Assembly (NCBI RefSeq): GCF_905397275.1
Contig: NZ_CAJPUY010000024.1
Coordinates: forward strand, 46,511-110,510
Reading direction: 5' to 3'
Origin: Cupriavidus yeoncheonensis
GTDB taxonomy: Bacteria; Pseudomonadota; Gammaproteobacteria; Burkholderiales; Burkholderiaceae
DNA length: 64,000 nucleotides
The notes beneath the pieces are model-generated. The model had not been told where the DNA came from. It worked only from the letters and a program-made list of their open reading frames with translations, and made no database searches. Each line of letters starts with the position of its first letter. Positions within the stretch are counted from its first letter, which is position 1. The position numbers and the translations under genes were made by a program. Positions 51,726 through 60,430 of the stretch are shown piece by piece.

Positions 51726-52715
51726 TCATGGCTTGAGCACCACCCGCTCGGTTGCGCCCTGCAGCACCGCCCGATAGGCCTGGTCGGCATGGTCGAGGCC
51801 GTAGGTGTAGGCCGGCAGGACGGGGAAGGGCTGAAGCTTCCCTGCGGCGAACATCGGGGCCAGTTCGTCGAGAATGTGAGCGCAGGCGGCACTGTCAAGC
51901 GCCAGGGTGTCGACGCCTGCGTAAGTGTGCTGACCGCGGTAGAACGAGAAGATGTCGAAGGGCACCGCCTTCTCGATGGTCGAGATGAAAATCTGCGTGG
52001 CACCAATGGCCATGGCCTGGTTCGCATGCTCGAAGTATGGGCTACCTACGGTGTTATAGACGATGTCGGCACCGTGGCCATCGGACTCGTCGCGGACCAC
52101 CGCGGCAATGCTCTCGCTGCTGGCGTCGATCATGCGCACCGGACCGTTGGCGTGTCCCCGGTAGGACTCGGCCGTGCGTTCCACGGCGAAGACGCGGGCG
52201 CCGAGGGCGGTGGCAATCTGGATCGTGGCCTGGCCAACCTTGCCGTTGCCACCGCAGACCAGCACGATGTCGCCAGCCGACGGCATGCCAGCGCGGCGCA
52301 GACCTTCATAGGCGGTGATAAATGGCACGCCGACAGCGCCGGCTTCCAGCAGCGACAATGCCGCGGGCTTGGCGCGTACCGATTGCGCTTCGATGGACAG
52401 GTAGCGGCCGTGAGTGCCATCGCGACGAATGCCCAGTTCGCCGCCGCTACCCCATACCTCCAGCCCGATCATGTCGGCGGGGCCGTCCACGACAACGCCG
52501 GCATAGTCGCGGCCAGGTGTTCGCGGCCATACCGCGTGCGGCATCAGGCCAAGGGTTGCCTTGACGTCGCTCGGATTCACGCCGGCGCTCATGACTTCAA
52601 TGACGCATTGGCCGGTCCGTGCCGCGGGGCGAGTCACGCCTGCCAGATGGAGGCGGAGGGAGTCAATGTCCGAGGCTTTCTCGGTGACGCGGATGGTGTT
52701 CACGTTGTTCTCCAT
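51726..52715 (-). CDS. Zinc-free MDR / quinone oxidoreductase-like protein
   Basis: A 329-aa medium-chain dehydrogenase/reductase: SAGVNPSDVKATLG substrate domain, PGRDYAGVV, and the NADP motif CGGNGKVGQATIQIA. The zinc ligands of alcohol dehydrogenases are missing, so it belongs to the quinone oxidoreductase/enoyl reductase group. In this operon it could reduce a quinone or an unsaturated ring-cleavage product. It lies 36 bases after the BKACE gene stop. Confidence 0.88.
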   Translation of the reverse strand: MENNVNTIRVTEKASDIDSLRLHLAGVTRPAARTGQCVIEVMSAGVNPSDVKATLGLMPHAVWPRTPGRDYAGVVVDGPADMIGLEVWGSGGELGIRRDGTHGRYLSIEAQSVRAKPAALSLLEAGAVGVPFITAYEGLRRAGMPSAGDIVLVCGGNGKVGQATIQIATALGARVFAVERTAESYRGHANGPVRMIDASSESIAAVVRDESDGHGADIVYNTVGSPYFEHANQAMAIGATQIFISTIEKAVPFDIFSFYRGQHTYAGVDTLALDSAACAHILDELAPMFAAGKLQPFPVLPAYTYGLDHADQAYRAVLQGATERVVLKP

Positions 52716-52751
52716 TGTCTGTTTGGGTTGCGATGAGGTGAGTTGCGCGAG

Positions 52752-53636
52752 TCAGGCTTCGCGCAAGCCGAGCGTGCGTCGAGCTTCGGTGGCGGAGGCG
52801 ATTTCTCCGCCAAGCGAGCGCACAATGTCCGCCGCCTTGGCGACCAGCGCTGCGTTGTCCGGCGCAAGCACGCCCTTTTCGAGATAAATGTTGTCTTCAA
52901 GTCCGACCCGGACATGGCCGCCGGCCAACCATGCCTGCGCCACGACGGAAAACTCCGCGCGGCCAATGCCGAAAGCCGACCAGTGCGCGCCGGCTGGCAG
53001 CATATTGCGCGCATAGAAGATGGTTTCCGGTGTGGGCGCGAAGCCGTACTTGACGCCGAGGACAAACGTCCAGAGGCCGGGACCTTCCAATACGCCCTCG
53101 CGAATGAAGTCGAGCGCCAGATTGAGATCTCCCGAATCGAAGATTTCGAGCTCGGGCATGACGCCCGCGGCACGAATCGCGGCGGCCATCTTTCGCACGT
53201 TGGCCGGTGTGTTCATCACCACATCGGCGCCGGAGTTCATGGTGTTCAGGTCGAGGGAACACACGTCCGGACGTAATGCCGAGATGTGTTCGACCCGCTT
53301 CAGGGGATGCAGCAGGGTCGTCCCCGATGCCGCGACACGGGGGTCTTCCTCGCTCGGCACGAAGCGACCGCCCGGGCCTGTCGTAAGGTTGATAATGAGC
53401 GAGCGGTTGCGCTGCCGGATCCGGTCAATGACGTCTGCGTAGTAGTCAAGTGACATCGAGGGGCGCCCCGTCCCGGGGTCGCGAACGTGGATGTGTGCGG
53501 CCGCGGCACCGGCTTCGGCGGCTTCCAGCGCCGCGTGGGCGATCTGTTCCGGGGTGACCGGCAGGCCGGGATGCTGCTCGGGGGTGACGATATTGCCGGT
53601 GACGGCGCAGGTAATGATGGTCTTGCGTGCGTGCAT
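52752..53636 (-). CDS. BKACE family beta-keto acid cleavage enzyme (DUF849)
   Basis: A 294-aa TIM-barrel enzyme of the beta-keto acid cleavage family. Zinc-site residues appear in AAAAHIHVRDPGTGRP (His-x-His), with GPGGRF, LDLNTMNSG and the C-terminal GGHVRVGLEDNIYL with conserved Arg/Glu. These enzymes condense acetyl-CoA with a beta-keto acid and cleave it to acetoacetate and a new acyl-CoA. After ring cleavage to beta-ketoadipate or a related acid this would be a short route to CoA esters. It lies 25 bases after the SDR stop. Confidence 0.92.
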   Translation of the reverse strand: MHARKTIITCAVTGNIVTPEQHPGLPVTPEQIAHAALEAAEAGAAAAHIHVRDPGTGRPSMSLDYYADVIDRIRQRNRSLIINLTTGPGGRFVPSEEDPRVAASGTTLLHPLKRVEHISALRPDVCSLDLNTMNSGADVVMNTPANVRKMAAAIRAAGVMPELEIFDSGDLNLALDFIREGVLEGPGLWTFVLGVKYGFAPTPETIFYARNMLPAGAHWSAFGIGRAEFSVVAQAWLAGGHVRVGLEDNIYLEKGVLAPDNAALVAKAADIVRSLGGEIASATEARRTLGLREA

Positions 53637-53661
53637 GGTCGGTTCAGGGAAGTATCGGAAA

Positions 53662-54411
53662 TCAGCCGAGCTGACGGCCCCCATCGACGACGATGGTGGT
53701 GCCTGTGGCAAAACGCAGCGAGGTGGCGCAGGCAACAATGGCGTCTGCCACATCCTCTGCCTGCCCAATGCGCTTTAGAGGTGTGGATTTCGCGGCGCGC
53801 TCATTGAAGTCGCTGCTGCGTCCGGGGACGAAGGCGGTACCCACTGCGCCCGGGGAGACGTTGAGAACACGGATCTCGGGCGCCAGCGCCCGCCCGAGCG
53901 AGACCGCCATCACGTCGAGGCCGGCTTTGGCCGCGCAGTACGCTACGTTGCTGCCCTGGCCGGTGCGGCCGGCAATCGAGCCGACATTCACCACGAGCCC
54001 GTCGCGGCGCGCGCGCAGATGTGGCGCGAAGGCGCGGATCGCGGCAAATTGGCCGCGCCAGTTCACCGCGAACAACTCGTCAATCAACGCGTCGCTGAGC
54101 GCCTCGAGGTCTGCGTGCGGAATGAGGCGCGTAAATCCGGCGGTATTCACGAGAATATCCACGCGGCCATAGTGGCGCTGCACGTCCTCAGCCAGCGCCC
54201 GCAGCGACGCACTGTCGCCGATCTCGGCGACCGCCGCGAGATGATTGCCGGCCGGCAGCGCCACGGCCGCCTGCGATGCGGAGTCTGCATTGCGGCCGGT
54301 CAGCACCACGCTCGCACCAATACTGGCGAATGCTTTGCCGGCAGCAAGGCCAATCCCGCCTGTGCCGCCGAGGATGACGGCAACCTTGCCTGATAGGGAG
54401 TTCGTTGTCAT
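53662..54411 (-). CDS. Short-chain dehydrogenase/reductase, first gene of LacI-controlled operon
   Basis: A 249-aa classical SDR: GGTGGIGLAAG cofactor motif, NTAG (normally NNAG), Ser in NVGSIAGRTG and the catalytic YCAAK. The second strand ends LTGRN, suggesting NADP preference. It heads a leftward operon with BKACE, MDR reductase and RidA. Operators H and I lie 34-61 bases upstream. ATG 54411 is the family-like start; a longer ATG at 54450 would overlap operator H. Confidence 0.9.
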   Translation of the reverse strand: MTTNSLSGKVAVILGGTGGIGLAAGKAFASIGASVVLTGRNADSASQAAVALPAGNHLAAVAEIGDSASLRALAEDVQRHYGRVDILVNTAGFTRLIPHADLEALSDALIDELFAVNWRGQFAAIRAFAPHLRARRDGLVVNVGSIAGRTGQGSNVAYCAAKAGLDVMAVSLGRALAPEIRVLNVSPGAVGTAFVPGRSSDFNERAAKSTPLKRIGQAEDVADAIVACATSLRFATGTTIVVDGGRQLG

Positions 54412-54445
54412 GGACGAAGTGAATGTGGTAACGCTGAAAAGTTCG

Positions 54446-54472
54446 TGCAAACGATTGCAGCAAACGATTGCA
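54446..54472. promoter_or_regulatory. Predicted LacI operators H and I, abutting
   Basis: TGCAAACGATTGCA (54446-54459) is followed immediately, sharing one base, by AGCAAACGATTGCA (54459-54472). Both match the regulon consensus. The pair lies in front of the SDR-BKACE-MDR-RidA operon. Centre spacing is 13 bases, unlike the 21 of D/E, so simultaneous binding would be on different helix faces. The gap 54473-54736 shows no gene. Confidence 0.78.
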
Positions 54473-54736
54473 TTATGTACGGCGCGTGGAGACAGTCAAG
54501 TAAATTTTTGTCTCAGGGAACTTGCGGTGACGGTCGGTGCTCACGCGAAATGCAGAGGCGCGGTCCGGGGCGCGTGCGCGTGTCTTCCCGGCGCGGTCGG
54601 AAGACACACGTATTGGACGGGCAGACCGAAGGGAAAGCAGGCGGCGGCAGCGTTCTGCCGCGGTAGGCCTGACCGGTCGGCTTCAGTCGTGCCGTTTGGT
54701 CAGGCTTGCAGGGGAGGCGGCGCTCAGCAGCCGGAC

Positions 54737-55789
54737 TCAGTGCTTGCGAGGTGACGCGGTGGAGCCTCTAACGATGAGTCTCGGGGGCAGGACCACATTG
54801 CGTACCGGTTGATCCCGGACATCGATGGCCTGCTGAAGGAGATCGGCCACCTGGCGCCCCATCTCCTGCTGGCTGATGCGAATGGTCGTCAGGGGCGGGG
54901 CGACCATATCGACCAGCGGCATATCGTTGTGCCCGACGATTGACAAGTCACGTGGACATTTCAGTCCGTGTTCGTGCAATGCGTCGTACACGCCGAGGGC
55001 AATCAAGTCGTTGGCGGCGACGATCGCCGTCACACCCGTGTTCCGGCTCAGTAACCGGCTTGCTGCCGCCCTCCCATATTCTCGCGTATAGGACTCGGCG
55101 ACCTCGCAAGGCGCAATCCTACTATCCAGGCCATGCGATGCGAGTGCCTGCAGGAAGCCTTTGCGCCTGAGGAAACCCGTTGAATGGTCGGGGGGGCCGC
55201 CAATATGGCCGATATTTACATGTCCCAGTTCTACAAGATGGTCAACGGCCAGTTGGGCACCGAGCATTTCATCGGACACGACCGCCGACAGTCTTGCGTC
55301 GTCTTCGGTCCGGTTGACCAGCACCGTGGGCACACCCCTTTCAATACAGAACGATACTAAGGGATCGTGCCGCGTTACGGTGCCGAGTATGAGTCCGTCA
55401 ACGCGCCGCGCGACCAGGCCATGCACAAATTCAAGTTGGGCTTCGCATTCCGTCCCCACGTAGCCGACGATCGCAAAGTAGCCGTGCGCTGCGAGGCGCT
55501 CGGTCGCTCCCGCCAGGATGGGGGTGAACACGCTGGTCGCCACCTGGGGAATCAGAATGCCGATCAGTTTCGAACGTCCGGTTCGCAAACTTGCCGCGAC
55601 GGGATCGAGTCGGTACCCGAGCTTGTTTGCGGCTTTCATGACTCGTGCCACGGCTTCGGGCAAGACTACCGACCGTGTTGCGGGATTCAGCGCGCGCGAA
55701 ACCGTTGAGACATGGACGCCGGCAAGCTCTGCGACCTGCTTCATGGTGACTGGTCGCTGACTGCCAGATTGAGGTGTTTTTCCCTTCAC
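54737..55789 (-). CDS. LacI-family transcriptional regulator
   Basis: A 350-aa LacI/GalR repressor. The helix-turn-helix (TMKQVAELAGVHVSTVSRALN) is followed by a hinge and a periplasmic-binding-like effector domain (SKLIGILIPQVATSVF, HLVELGHVNIGHIGGP, VAANDLIALGVYDALHEHG). I use GTG 55789; ATG 55744 would cut into the DNA-binding region and TTG 55909 would add 40 unlike residues. It is the only LacI-type gene here and is surrounded by the shared palindromes, so it is the expected regulator. Effector unknown, probably a pathway intermediate. Confidence 0.9.
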   Translation of the reverse strand: MKGKTPQSGSQRPVTMKQVAELAGVHVSTVSRALNPATRSVVLPEAVARVMKAANKLGYRLDPVAASLRTGRSKLIGILIPQVATSVFTPILAGATERLAAHGYFAIVGYVGTECEAQLEFVHGLVARRVDGLILGTVTRHDPLVSFCIERGVPTVLVNRTEDDARLSAVVSDEMLGAQLAVDHLVELGHVNIGHIGGPPDHSTGFLRRKGFLQALASHGLDSRIAPCEVAESYTREYGRAAASRLLSRNTGVTAIVAANDLIALGVYDALHEHGLKCPRDLSIVGHNDMPLVDMVAPPLTTIRISQQEMGRQVADLLQQAIDVRDQPVRNVVLPPRLIVRGSTASPRKH

Positions 55790-55904
55790 GACAGGCTGCC
55801 CCGGATTCAGTGTGGAAGATGGATGGGCGGTGGACAAATGACCGACGTGGGCATGGCTAATCACAATGGTCGTGGTTACGTGCCCCGGAAGTCCCTTGAT
55901 GTCT

Positions 55905-55918
55905 GACAACCGATTGTA
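55905..55918. promoter_or_regulatory. Predicted LacI operator J, weaker (GACAACCGATTGTA)
   Basis: Matches the palindrome at 10 of 14 positions, about 115 bases upstream of the LacI start, suggesting autoregulation. It is the weakest of the set. Confidence 0.45.
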
Positions 55919-56002
55919 TCAATCTCATCTGAAAACACAAAGAGCTCTCTCTATGCTGCTGCAACCCCTCATGATGTTGGGAGACATTTTCAAGCCTCAA
56001 AC

Positions 56003-56016
56003 CGCAATCGATTGCT
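56003..56016. promoter_or_regulatory. Predicted LacI operator K (CGCAATCGATTGCT)
   Basis: The 12-base core GCAATCGATTGC is perfect. It lies about 215 bases upstream of the LacI start and 98 bases from J, and may be an auxiliary site. The rest of 55790-56333 shows no gene with good coding character. Confidence 0.6.
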
Positions 56017-56333
56017 CAAATTGTCAAAAACTGGCGAATGAAGCGATATTACTCGATGAGATGGGGGCGCGCTGTGCCGTGGCGCGAATTTGAAGAGCTA
56101 AAGCCAAGCGGCTGTCCTTCAGGTGCCTACGCCAGAAGTTCGTTGCCGGAGCTGCAAATCAACGGCTGATGCTGCATCACATCCCCGAACTGCTGGCGGG
56201 CCCGGGCCGGATGGAAGCGTTAATGCGTCATGTCGCAGCGAAACTGCAGTACGTTTGTAACGTAGACGCGATGCTGCTGGCAGTGCGCTCTCCCAATCCT
56301 GAAATGGTCAGCGGACTGGCCAGCATGAACCAC

Positions 56334-57557
56334 TTACTTGGTTCCGGACAGATCCATAATCATCCGCGACAGCAGATAGAGCCGAGGCACTACGCTCTCG
56401 ACCTCAGCGTATTCCTCCGGCGTATGAATGCCGCCACCAACGATGCCGAAACCATCGAGCGTGGGGGTGCCGACGCCAGCGGACAGGCTTGAGTCGGCGG
56501 CGCCTCCGCTACCCTCGAGCGTGAGTTTGCGTCCAATTTCGCTGTAGATGGCTTGCGCTTTGGTCGCTAGCTGGTCCGACGCTGCATTGCGCGGCATCGG
56601 AGGGAAGCTGCGCACCAGCGAGGTCTTCACTTCCGTATCGGGGACCAGCTTGTTGGCCGACACGCGCGCCAGGTCGCGCTCCACGCGGTCGAACTCCTCC
56701 GGCACCGCCACGCGCAAGTCTGCGTAGGCGGTGGCATGATCGGGGATGACGTTGGTGGCATCACCCGCCTTGAGCACGGTGATGTTGAAGGTCGTCTGCT
56801 TGGCGCTGTCCCCCAGCTTGCCCAACTGCAGCACCTGGTGCGCCAGTTCGGTGGCGGCGTTGCGACCCGACTCGGGTGCGACACCCGCATGCGCCGCCTT
56901 GCCCTTCACGTCGATCTCCGCCGTGCCACTGCCCTTGCGCCACACGACAAGCCCGTCGGCGGGCCGACCCGGCTCCAAGTTGAGGGTGACGTCATGCTGC
57001 TTGGCCTCGCGTTCGATCAGGGCGCGCGTGCCCTTGGAACCGGTTTCCTCATTGGTGTTGAGCAGCAGCGTGACCTGCCCGTACTGCTTGAAGTCGAGCT
57101 GCTGCAGAATCTTCATCGCGTACAGCCCTGCGACGATACCGCCCTTGTCGTCCATCACACCCGGGCCGTAGGCGCGCTTGTCCTTGATGTAAAACGGCTT
57201 GGCGCGGGCGGTGCCGTCCTTGAAGACGGTGTCCATGTGGGCCATCAGCAGAATGCGCGCCTTCCCAGTGCCCTTCCACGTCGCGAGGATATTGTTGCCC
57301 ACGGCAGGCGTTGCGGAAACCGTTTCCACCTTGGCTCCAGCCTTGCGCAGTTCGTCGGCGACGATGGTGCCGATCTGGCTGAGCCCGGCCTCATTGCCGG
57401 TGCCCGAGTCGATGTTGACCAGGCGCTCAAGCAGATGCAGCGCCTCGCCACGATAGCCCTCGGCGGCGGACAGGACCTTGGGGTTTGCGTCAGCGGCGCA
57501 GGACAGACGCACGGCGCACAACAACAGCGCTGCAAGGGCGAGGCGGGACGGTTTCAT
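56334..57557 (-). CDS. Exported M20 peptidase (glutamate carboxypeptidase/CPG2-like)
   Basis: A 407-aa zinc metallopeptidase. Signal peptide SRLALAALLLCAVRLSCAAD is followed by the M20 core: HMDTVF (first metal His/Asp), YGPGVMDDKGG, NTNEETGSKGT (Glu-Glu), a dimerisation domain starting VKGKAAHAGVAPE, and the C-terminal GGGIHTPEEYAEV His. CPG2-type enzymes release C-terminal glutamate from folates or peptides in the periplasm. ATG 57557 precedes the signal peptide directly. Divergent from the HU gene. Confidence 0.93.
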   Translation of the reverse strand: MKPSRLALAALLLCAVRLSCAADANPKVLSAAEGYRGEALHLLERLVNIDSGTGNEAGLSQIGTIVADELRKAGAKVETVSATPAVGNNILATWKGTGKARILLMAHMDTVFKDGTARAKPFYIKDKRAYGPGVMDDKGGIVAGLYAMKILQQLDFKQYGQVTLLLNTNEETGSKGTRALIEREAKQHDVTLNLEPGRPADGLVVWRKGSGTAEIDVKGKAAHAGVAPESGRNAATELAHQVLQLGKLGDSAKQTTFNITVLKAGDATNVIPDHATAYADLRVAVPEEFDRVERDLARVSANKLVPDTEVKTSLVRSFPPMPRNAASDQLATKAQAIYSEIGRKLTLEGSGGAADSSLSAGVGTPTLDGFGIVGGGIHTPEEYAEVESVVPRLYLLSRMIMDLSGTK

Positions 57558-57712
57558 GCGGGACCTTGGTAGTGGAGCGGCACGGCAGATTTTATACGCC
57601 CTAGTCCCGGATTTTCTACAACTTGCGGAGCACCCATTGCACAATGGCGCTGATATTCGCTATGCTGCGCGGATTCCGGCAATAGTGCCGGTAGTTCTGC
57701 GATGGGAGCCAT

Positions 57713-58135
57713 ATGGCAACGAAGAAGACGGCCGCCACGAAGACTGCGGCAAAGAAACCGGCAGCGCCGGCGAAAAAGGCTGCGCCCGCGGCAAAGAAGG
57801 CTGCAGCAGCGCCTGCAGCAAAGCCGCTGAAGGATACGTTCAACAAATCGAGCCTGCTTGCCCATTTGGTTGCCCAGACCGAACTGGACAAGAAGACGGT
57901 GCAGACTGTTCTGTCTCACCTCGAGAACACCATCGTGAGCGCAATCCACAAGAAAGGCGCGGGCGAGTTCACGCTTCCGGGCCTGTTCAAGGTGGCCGCG
58001 ATCCAGGTTCCTGCCACGAAGAAGCGCTTCGGTAAGAATCCGTTTACGGGGCAAGACCAGTGGTTTGCCGCCAAGCCGGCATCCGTGAAGGTGAAGGTTC
58101 GCCCGTTGAAGAAGCTGAAGGACGCAGCCCTGTAA
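57713..58135 (+). CDS. HU-family DNA-binding protein with histone H1-like N-terminal tail
   Basis: A 140-aa protein. Residues 1-38 form a Lys/Ala/Pro-rich tail of AAKK/PAKK repeats like eukaryotic H1 and Bordetella BpH1; residues ~40-135 form an HU/IHF domain (FNKSSLLAHLVAQTELDKKTV, GEFTLPGLFKV, RFGKNPFTGQ, shown in parts) with a modified DNA-arm. It should bind DNA as a nucleoid protein. The promoter lies in the 155-base divergent gap to the peptidase gene. A good terminator follows. Confidence 0.93.
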   Translation: MATKKTAATKTAAKKPAAPAKKAAPAAKKAAAAPAAKPLKDTFNKSSLLAHLVAQTELDKKTVQTVLSHLENTIVSAIHKKGAGEFTLPGLFKVAAIQVPATKKRFGKNPFTGQDQWFAAKPASVKVKVRPLKKLKDAAL

Positions 58136-58158
58136 AACCAAGGATGCTTGGAAGCAAG

Positions 58159-58187
58159 AAAAGGGAGCTCTGGCTCCCTTTTTCTTT
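58159..58187 (+). terminator. Intrinsic terminator of the HU gene
   Basis: Stem AAAAGGGAGC / GCTCCCTTTT with loop TCTG followed by TTCTTT, 24 bases after the HU stop. It has the classic form of a Rho-independent terminator. Confidence 0.9.
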
Positions 58188-58615
58188 GGTTCATCGCCGA
58201 TTTGCGGCGTGACGGAGGGGCGCAGAACCCACCAGCAGCCCTTCCGGGAATTCGGTGATTAACGGCGAGAGCTGGATCTGAACAAGATCTGTGACTACCT
58301 TGCGAGCTCGTTGTAGATTTCGGACTCGGAAGGCTTTGAGAGCAGACCCTCGGCGAAGGCCGGGGATGGTCAGCATACCTGCAATTCGTGGCTTCATCAC
58401 TACCCTCAAATGGGACGAGCGCGGCAGGCAGAAGCCGACCCATCGCGGTCATTTTGTGGGGCCTGTCCGCTGGACCGTCTGTGCAGAGTCGGCCTACGAA
58501 ATGCACCTCGACGAGCGCAAGATCTTGGTTGTTCCTGCGACTTTGACCTCAAGTCCGCGGATGCGGGCATACCGGTCTCGTGCTGACGGGGTACGACGGC
58601 TTCGATGACACAGGC
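58188..58615. other. Region without a supported gene
   Basis: About 430 bases. Frames present on both strands (for example around 58291-58608) lack recognisable domains and could be remnants. Nothing supported. Confidence 0.4.
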
Positions 58616-58756
58616 TCACGCTAGCACGGTGCGAACTTCCAACTCCACACGCTCGGCAAGGCGGTGAATGGCCGAGGTCAGCTGCGGCTTCTCGGACATT
58701 GCTCGAAGTCTCGCGAGATTGTCGGCGATATTGGTGACTTTCCCACGAGCCATCAT
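58616..58756 (-). CDS. Possible 46-aa protein
   Basis: Minus-strand frame from ATG 58756 (or 58753) reading MMARGKVTNIADNLARLRAM, then SEKPQLTSAIHRLAERVELE and VRTVLA. It looks like two amphipathic helices with normal codon use, but the ribosome site is weak and no family is recognised. It could be a fragment. Confidence 0.25.
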   Translation of the reverse strand: MMARGKVTNIADNLARLRAMSEKPQLTSAIHRLAERVELEVRTVLA

Positions 58757-58813
58757 GCCGGCGGTGGTTTCACTGTTCTTACTGCACTGCTTCACTGAAG
58801 GGGGGGGCGCGAC

Positions 58814-59125
58814 ATGAAGAACTACTCACCAAAGATCCGGTCAATGGTTTCCGTGTCGGCGATCTTGCTTGCTGGCTGTGCCGCGGGAGGCACGCCGGAA
58901 CACGCGGCGCATCTGAGCGCAACGCAATGCCGGGATCTCGCAGCTCTTAAGAGCAATGCGCCCATCACACCCGAGCGCAACCGGAGTGAATTGGCGGCAC
59001 TGGAGAAGGCGGGGTATAACCCGGCAAGGCGCGATCCGTTCTATCCGAATGATCTACTGGCAGCGCAGCGTCAGGTCGATCGTTGGCATCAGGCGGAATG
59101 TCATCAGGTGCAGCCCAAAAATTGA
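58814..59125 (+). CDS. DUF4148 lipoprotein
   Basis: A 103-aa lipoprotein. The signal ends in a lipobox ILLAGCAAG (Cys about 22), and the mature part carries the DUF4148 pattern RSELAALEKAGYNP with YPNDLLAAQRQVD. DUF4148 proteins are common and numerous in Burkholderia and Cupriavidus; function unknown. Probably anchored in the outer or inner membrane facing the periplasm. Confidence 0.9.
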   Translation: MKNYSPKIRSMVSVSAILLAGCAAGGTPEHAAHLSATQCRDLAALKSNAPITPERNRSELAALEKAGYNPARRDPFYPNDLLAAQRQVDRWHQAECHQVQPKN

Positions 59126-59398
59126 GGCGCACAGCGCCAAGTCGACTCGATGCACTGTTTGCTGTTGACCTTTGGCCGATCACCACCGTGCGAGACGATG
59201 ACCGTGGCCTGCCCGAAGTGAAGCATTCCGACAACCGCAATACCCTGTTGCGCGTAATGCCTTGATTGACGTCGAGTGGCGGGCACGCCCAGTCGGCAGG
59301 GTAATGCGCTTGGTTGATGACTACCCATCGAAACGTTTCATTTCTCATGTCTGACCCGTGTCTATAGAGTGCGGTTACTCGGGATTGAGAGAGATGAC

Positions 59399-60430
59399 AT
59401 GAGCAGTAACCATTTGACCTTCGACATTTCCGCCCTCGCCAATTGGATGCGCGACCATGTGGAGGGTTATGCCGGTAGTCTCACCGTAGAGCGATTTCAG
59501 GGCGGCCAGTCCAATCCTACCTACAAGCTTGTTACGCCGGAGTGCGCATATGTGATGCGCACGAAGCCGGCACCGGTAGCGAAGTTGTTGCCCTCGGCAC
59601 ACGCCATCGAGCGGGAGTACCGGGTGATGGCGGCGCTGGCCGCCTCGGAAGTGCCGGTAGCACGCATGTATGGACTGTGCGAAGACGAGTCACTCATTGG
59701 CCGCGCCTTCTATGTCATGGAGCACGTTGAGGGGCGGGTGTTGTGGGATCCGTCTCTACCAGGAATGAGCGCGGCACAGCGGGAAGCGATCTATGATGAG
59801 ATGAATCGCGTGCTGGCGGCCCTGCATAGCGTAGATTACCGCGCATGTGGACTGACCGACTATGGAAAACCGGGAAACTTCTTCGCGCGTCAGATCGCCC
59901 GCTGGAGCAAGCAATATCGCTTGTCGGAGACTGTTTCGATTCCCGCTATGGACGCACTGATCGATTGGTTGCCGGCCAATATTCCGCGTGAAGCCGAGGA
60001 GCAGGTCTGCATCACGCACGGAGACTATCGGCTGGACAATCTCATGTTCCATCCCACTGAGCCGCGCATAGTAGCCGTGCTCGACTGGGAGTTGTCGACA
60101 CTGGGCCATCCGATGGCGGATCTCGGATATCAGTGTATAGGGTGGCATATCGATCCGGTGTCTCGAGGAATCGGCGGACTCGAGCTGCCGGCCCTCGGCA
60201 TCCCCGACGAAGCCGAGTATCGACGCCGCTATGCCGCCCGCACCGGGCGCGGCGATGACGGCTACTGGAACTTCTATCTGGCCTTTAGCCTGTTCCGTAT
60301 CGCGGCGATCATGCAGGGCATCGTGAAACGCGCCGCGGATGGCACGGCAGCCTCGCCGCAGGCGATGGACGCGGGCAGGCAGGCCGGGACGATGGCTGCG
60401 ATAGGGTGGAAGATCGCGCTGCGCGACTAA
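59399..60430 (+). CDS. Phosphotransferase family protein (APH/ACAD10-like)
   Basis: A 343-aa aminoglycoside-phosphotransferase-like kinase. N-terminal lobe with GGQSNPTYKL and YVMRTKP (Lys), then the catalytic loop ITHGDYRLDNLMFHP and the metal Asp in VAVLDWELSTLGHPMADLG. This is the ACAD10/11-type branch, which phosphorylates hydroxy-acyl groups before dehydration in fatty-acid and sterol catabolism, rather than antibiotic resistance. It usually sits beside acyl-CoA dehydrogenases, but none is here. Confidence 0.9.
   Translation: MSSNHLTFDISALANWMRDHVEGYAGSLTVERFQGGQSNPTYKLVTPECAYVMRTKPAPVAKLLPSAHAIEREYRVMAALAASEVPVARMYGLCEDESLIGRAFYVMEHVEGRVLWDPSLPGMSAAQREAIYDEMNRVLAALHSVDYRACGLTDYGKPGNFFARQIARWSKQYRLSETVSIPAMDALIDWLPANIPREAEEQVCITHGDYRLDNLMFHPTEPRIVAVLDWELSTLGHPMADLGYQCIGWHIDPVSRGIGGLELPALGIPDEAEYRRRYAARTGRGDDGYWNFYLAFSLFRIAAIMQGIVKRAADGTAASPQAMDAGRQAGTMAAIGWKIALRD

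Noticed and set aside
55866..56093. 75-residue plus-strand frame upstream of the LacI gene
   Set aside because: It runs through two predicted operators, has no ribosome site and no family; more likely regulatory DNA.
56169..56492. 107-residue plus-strand frame
   Set aside because: Its 3' half is antisense to the M20 peptidase gene and it has no ribosome site.
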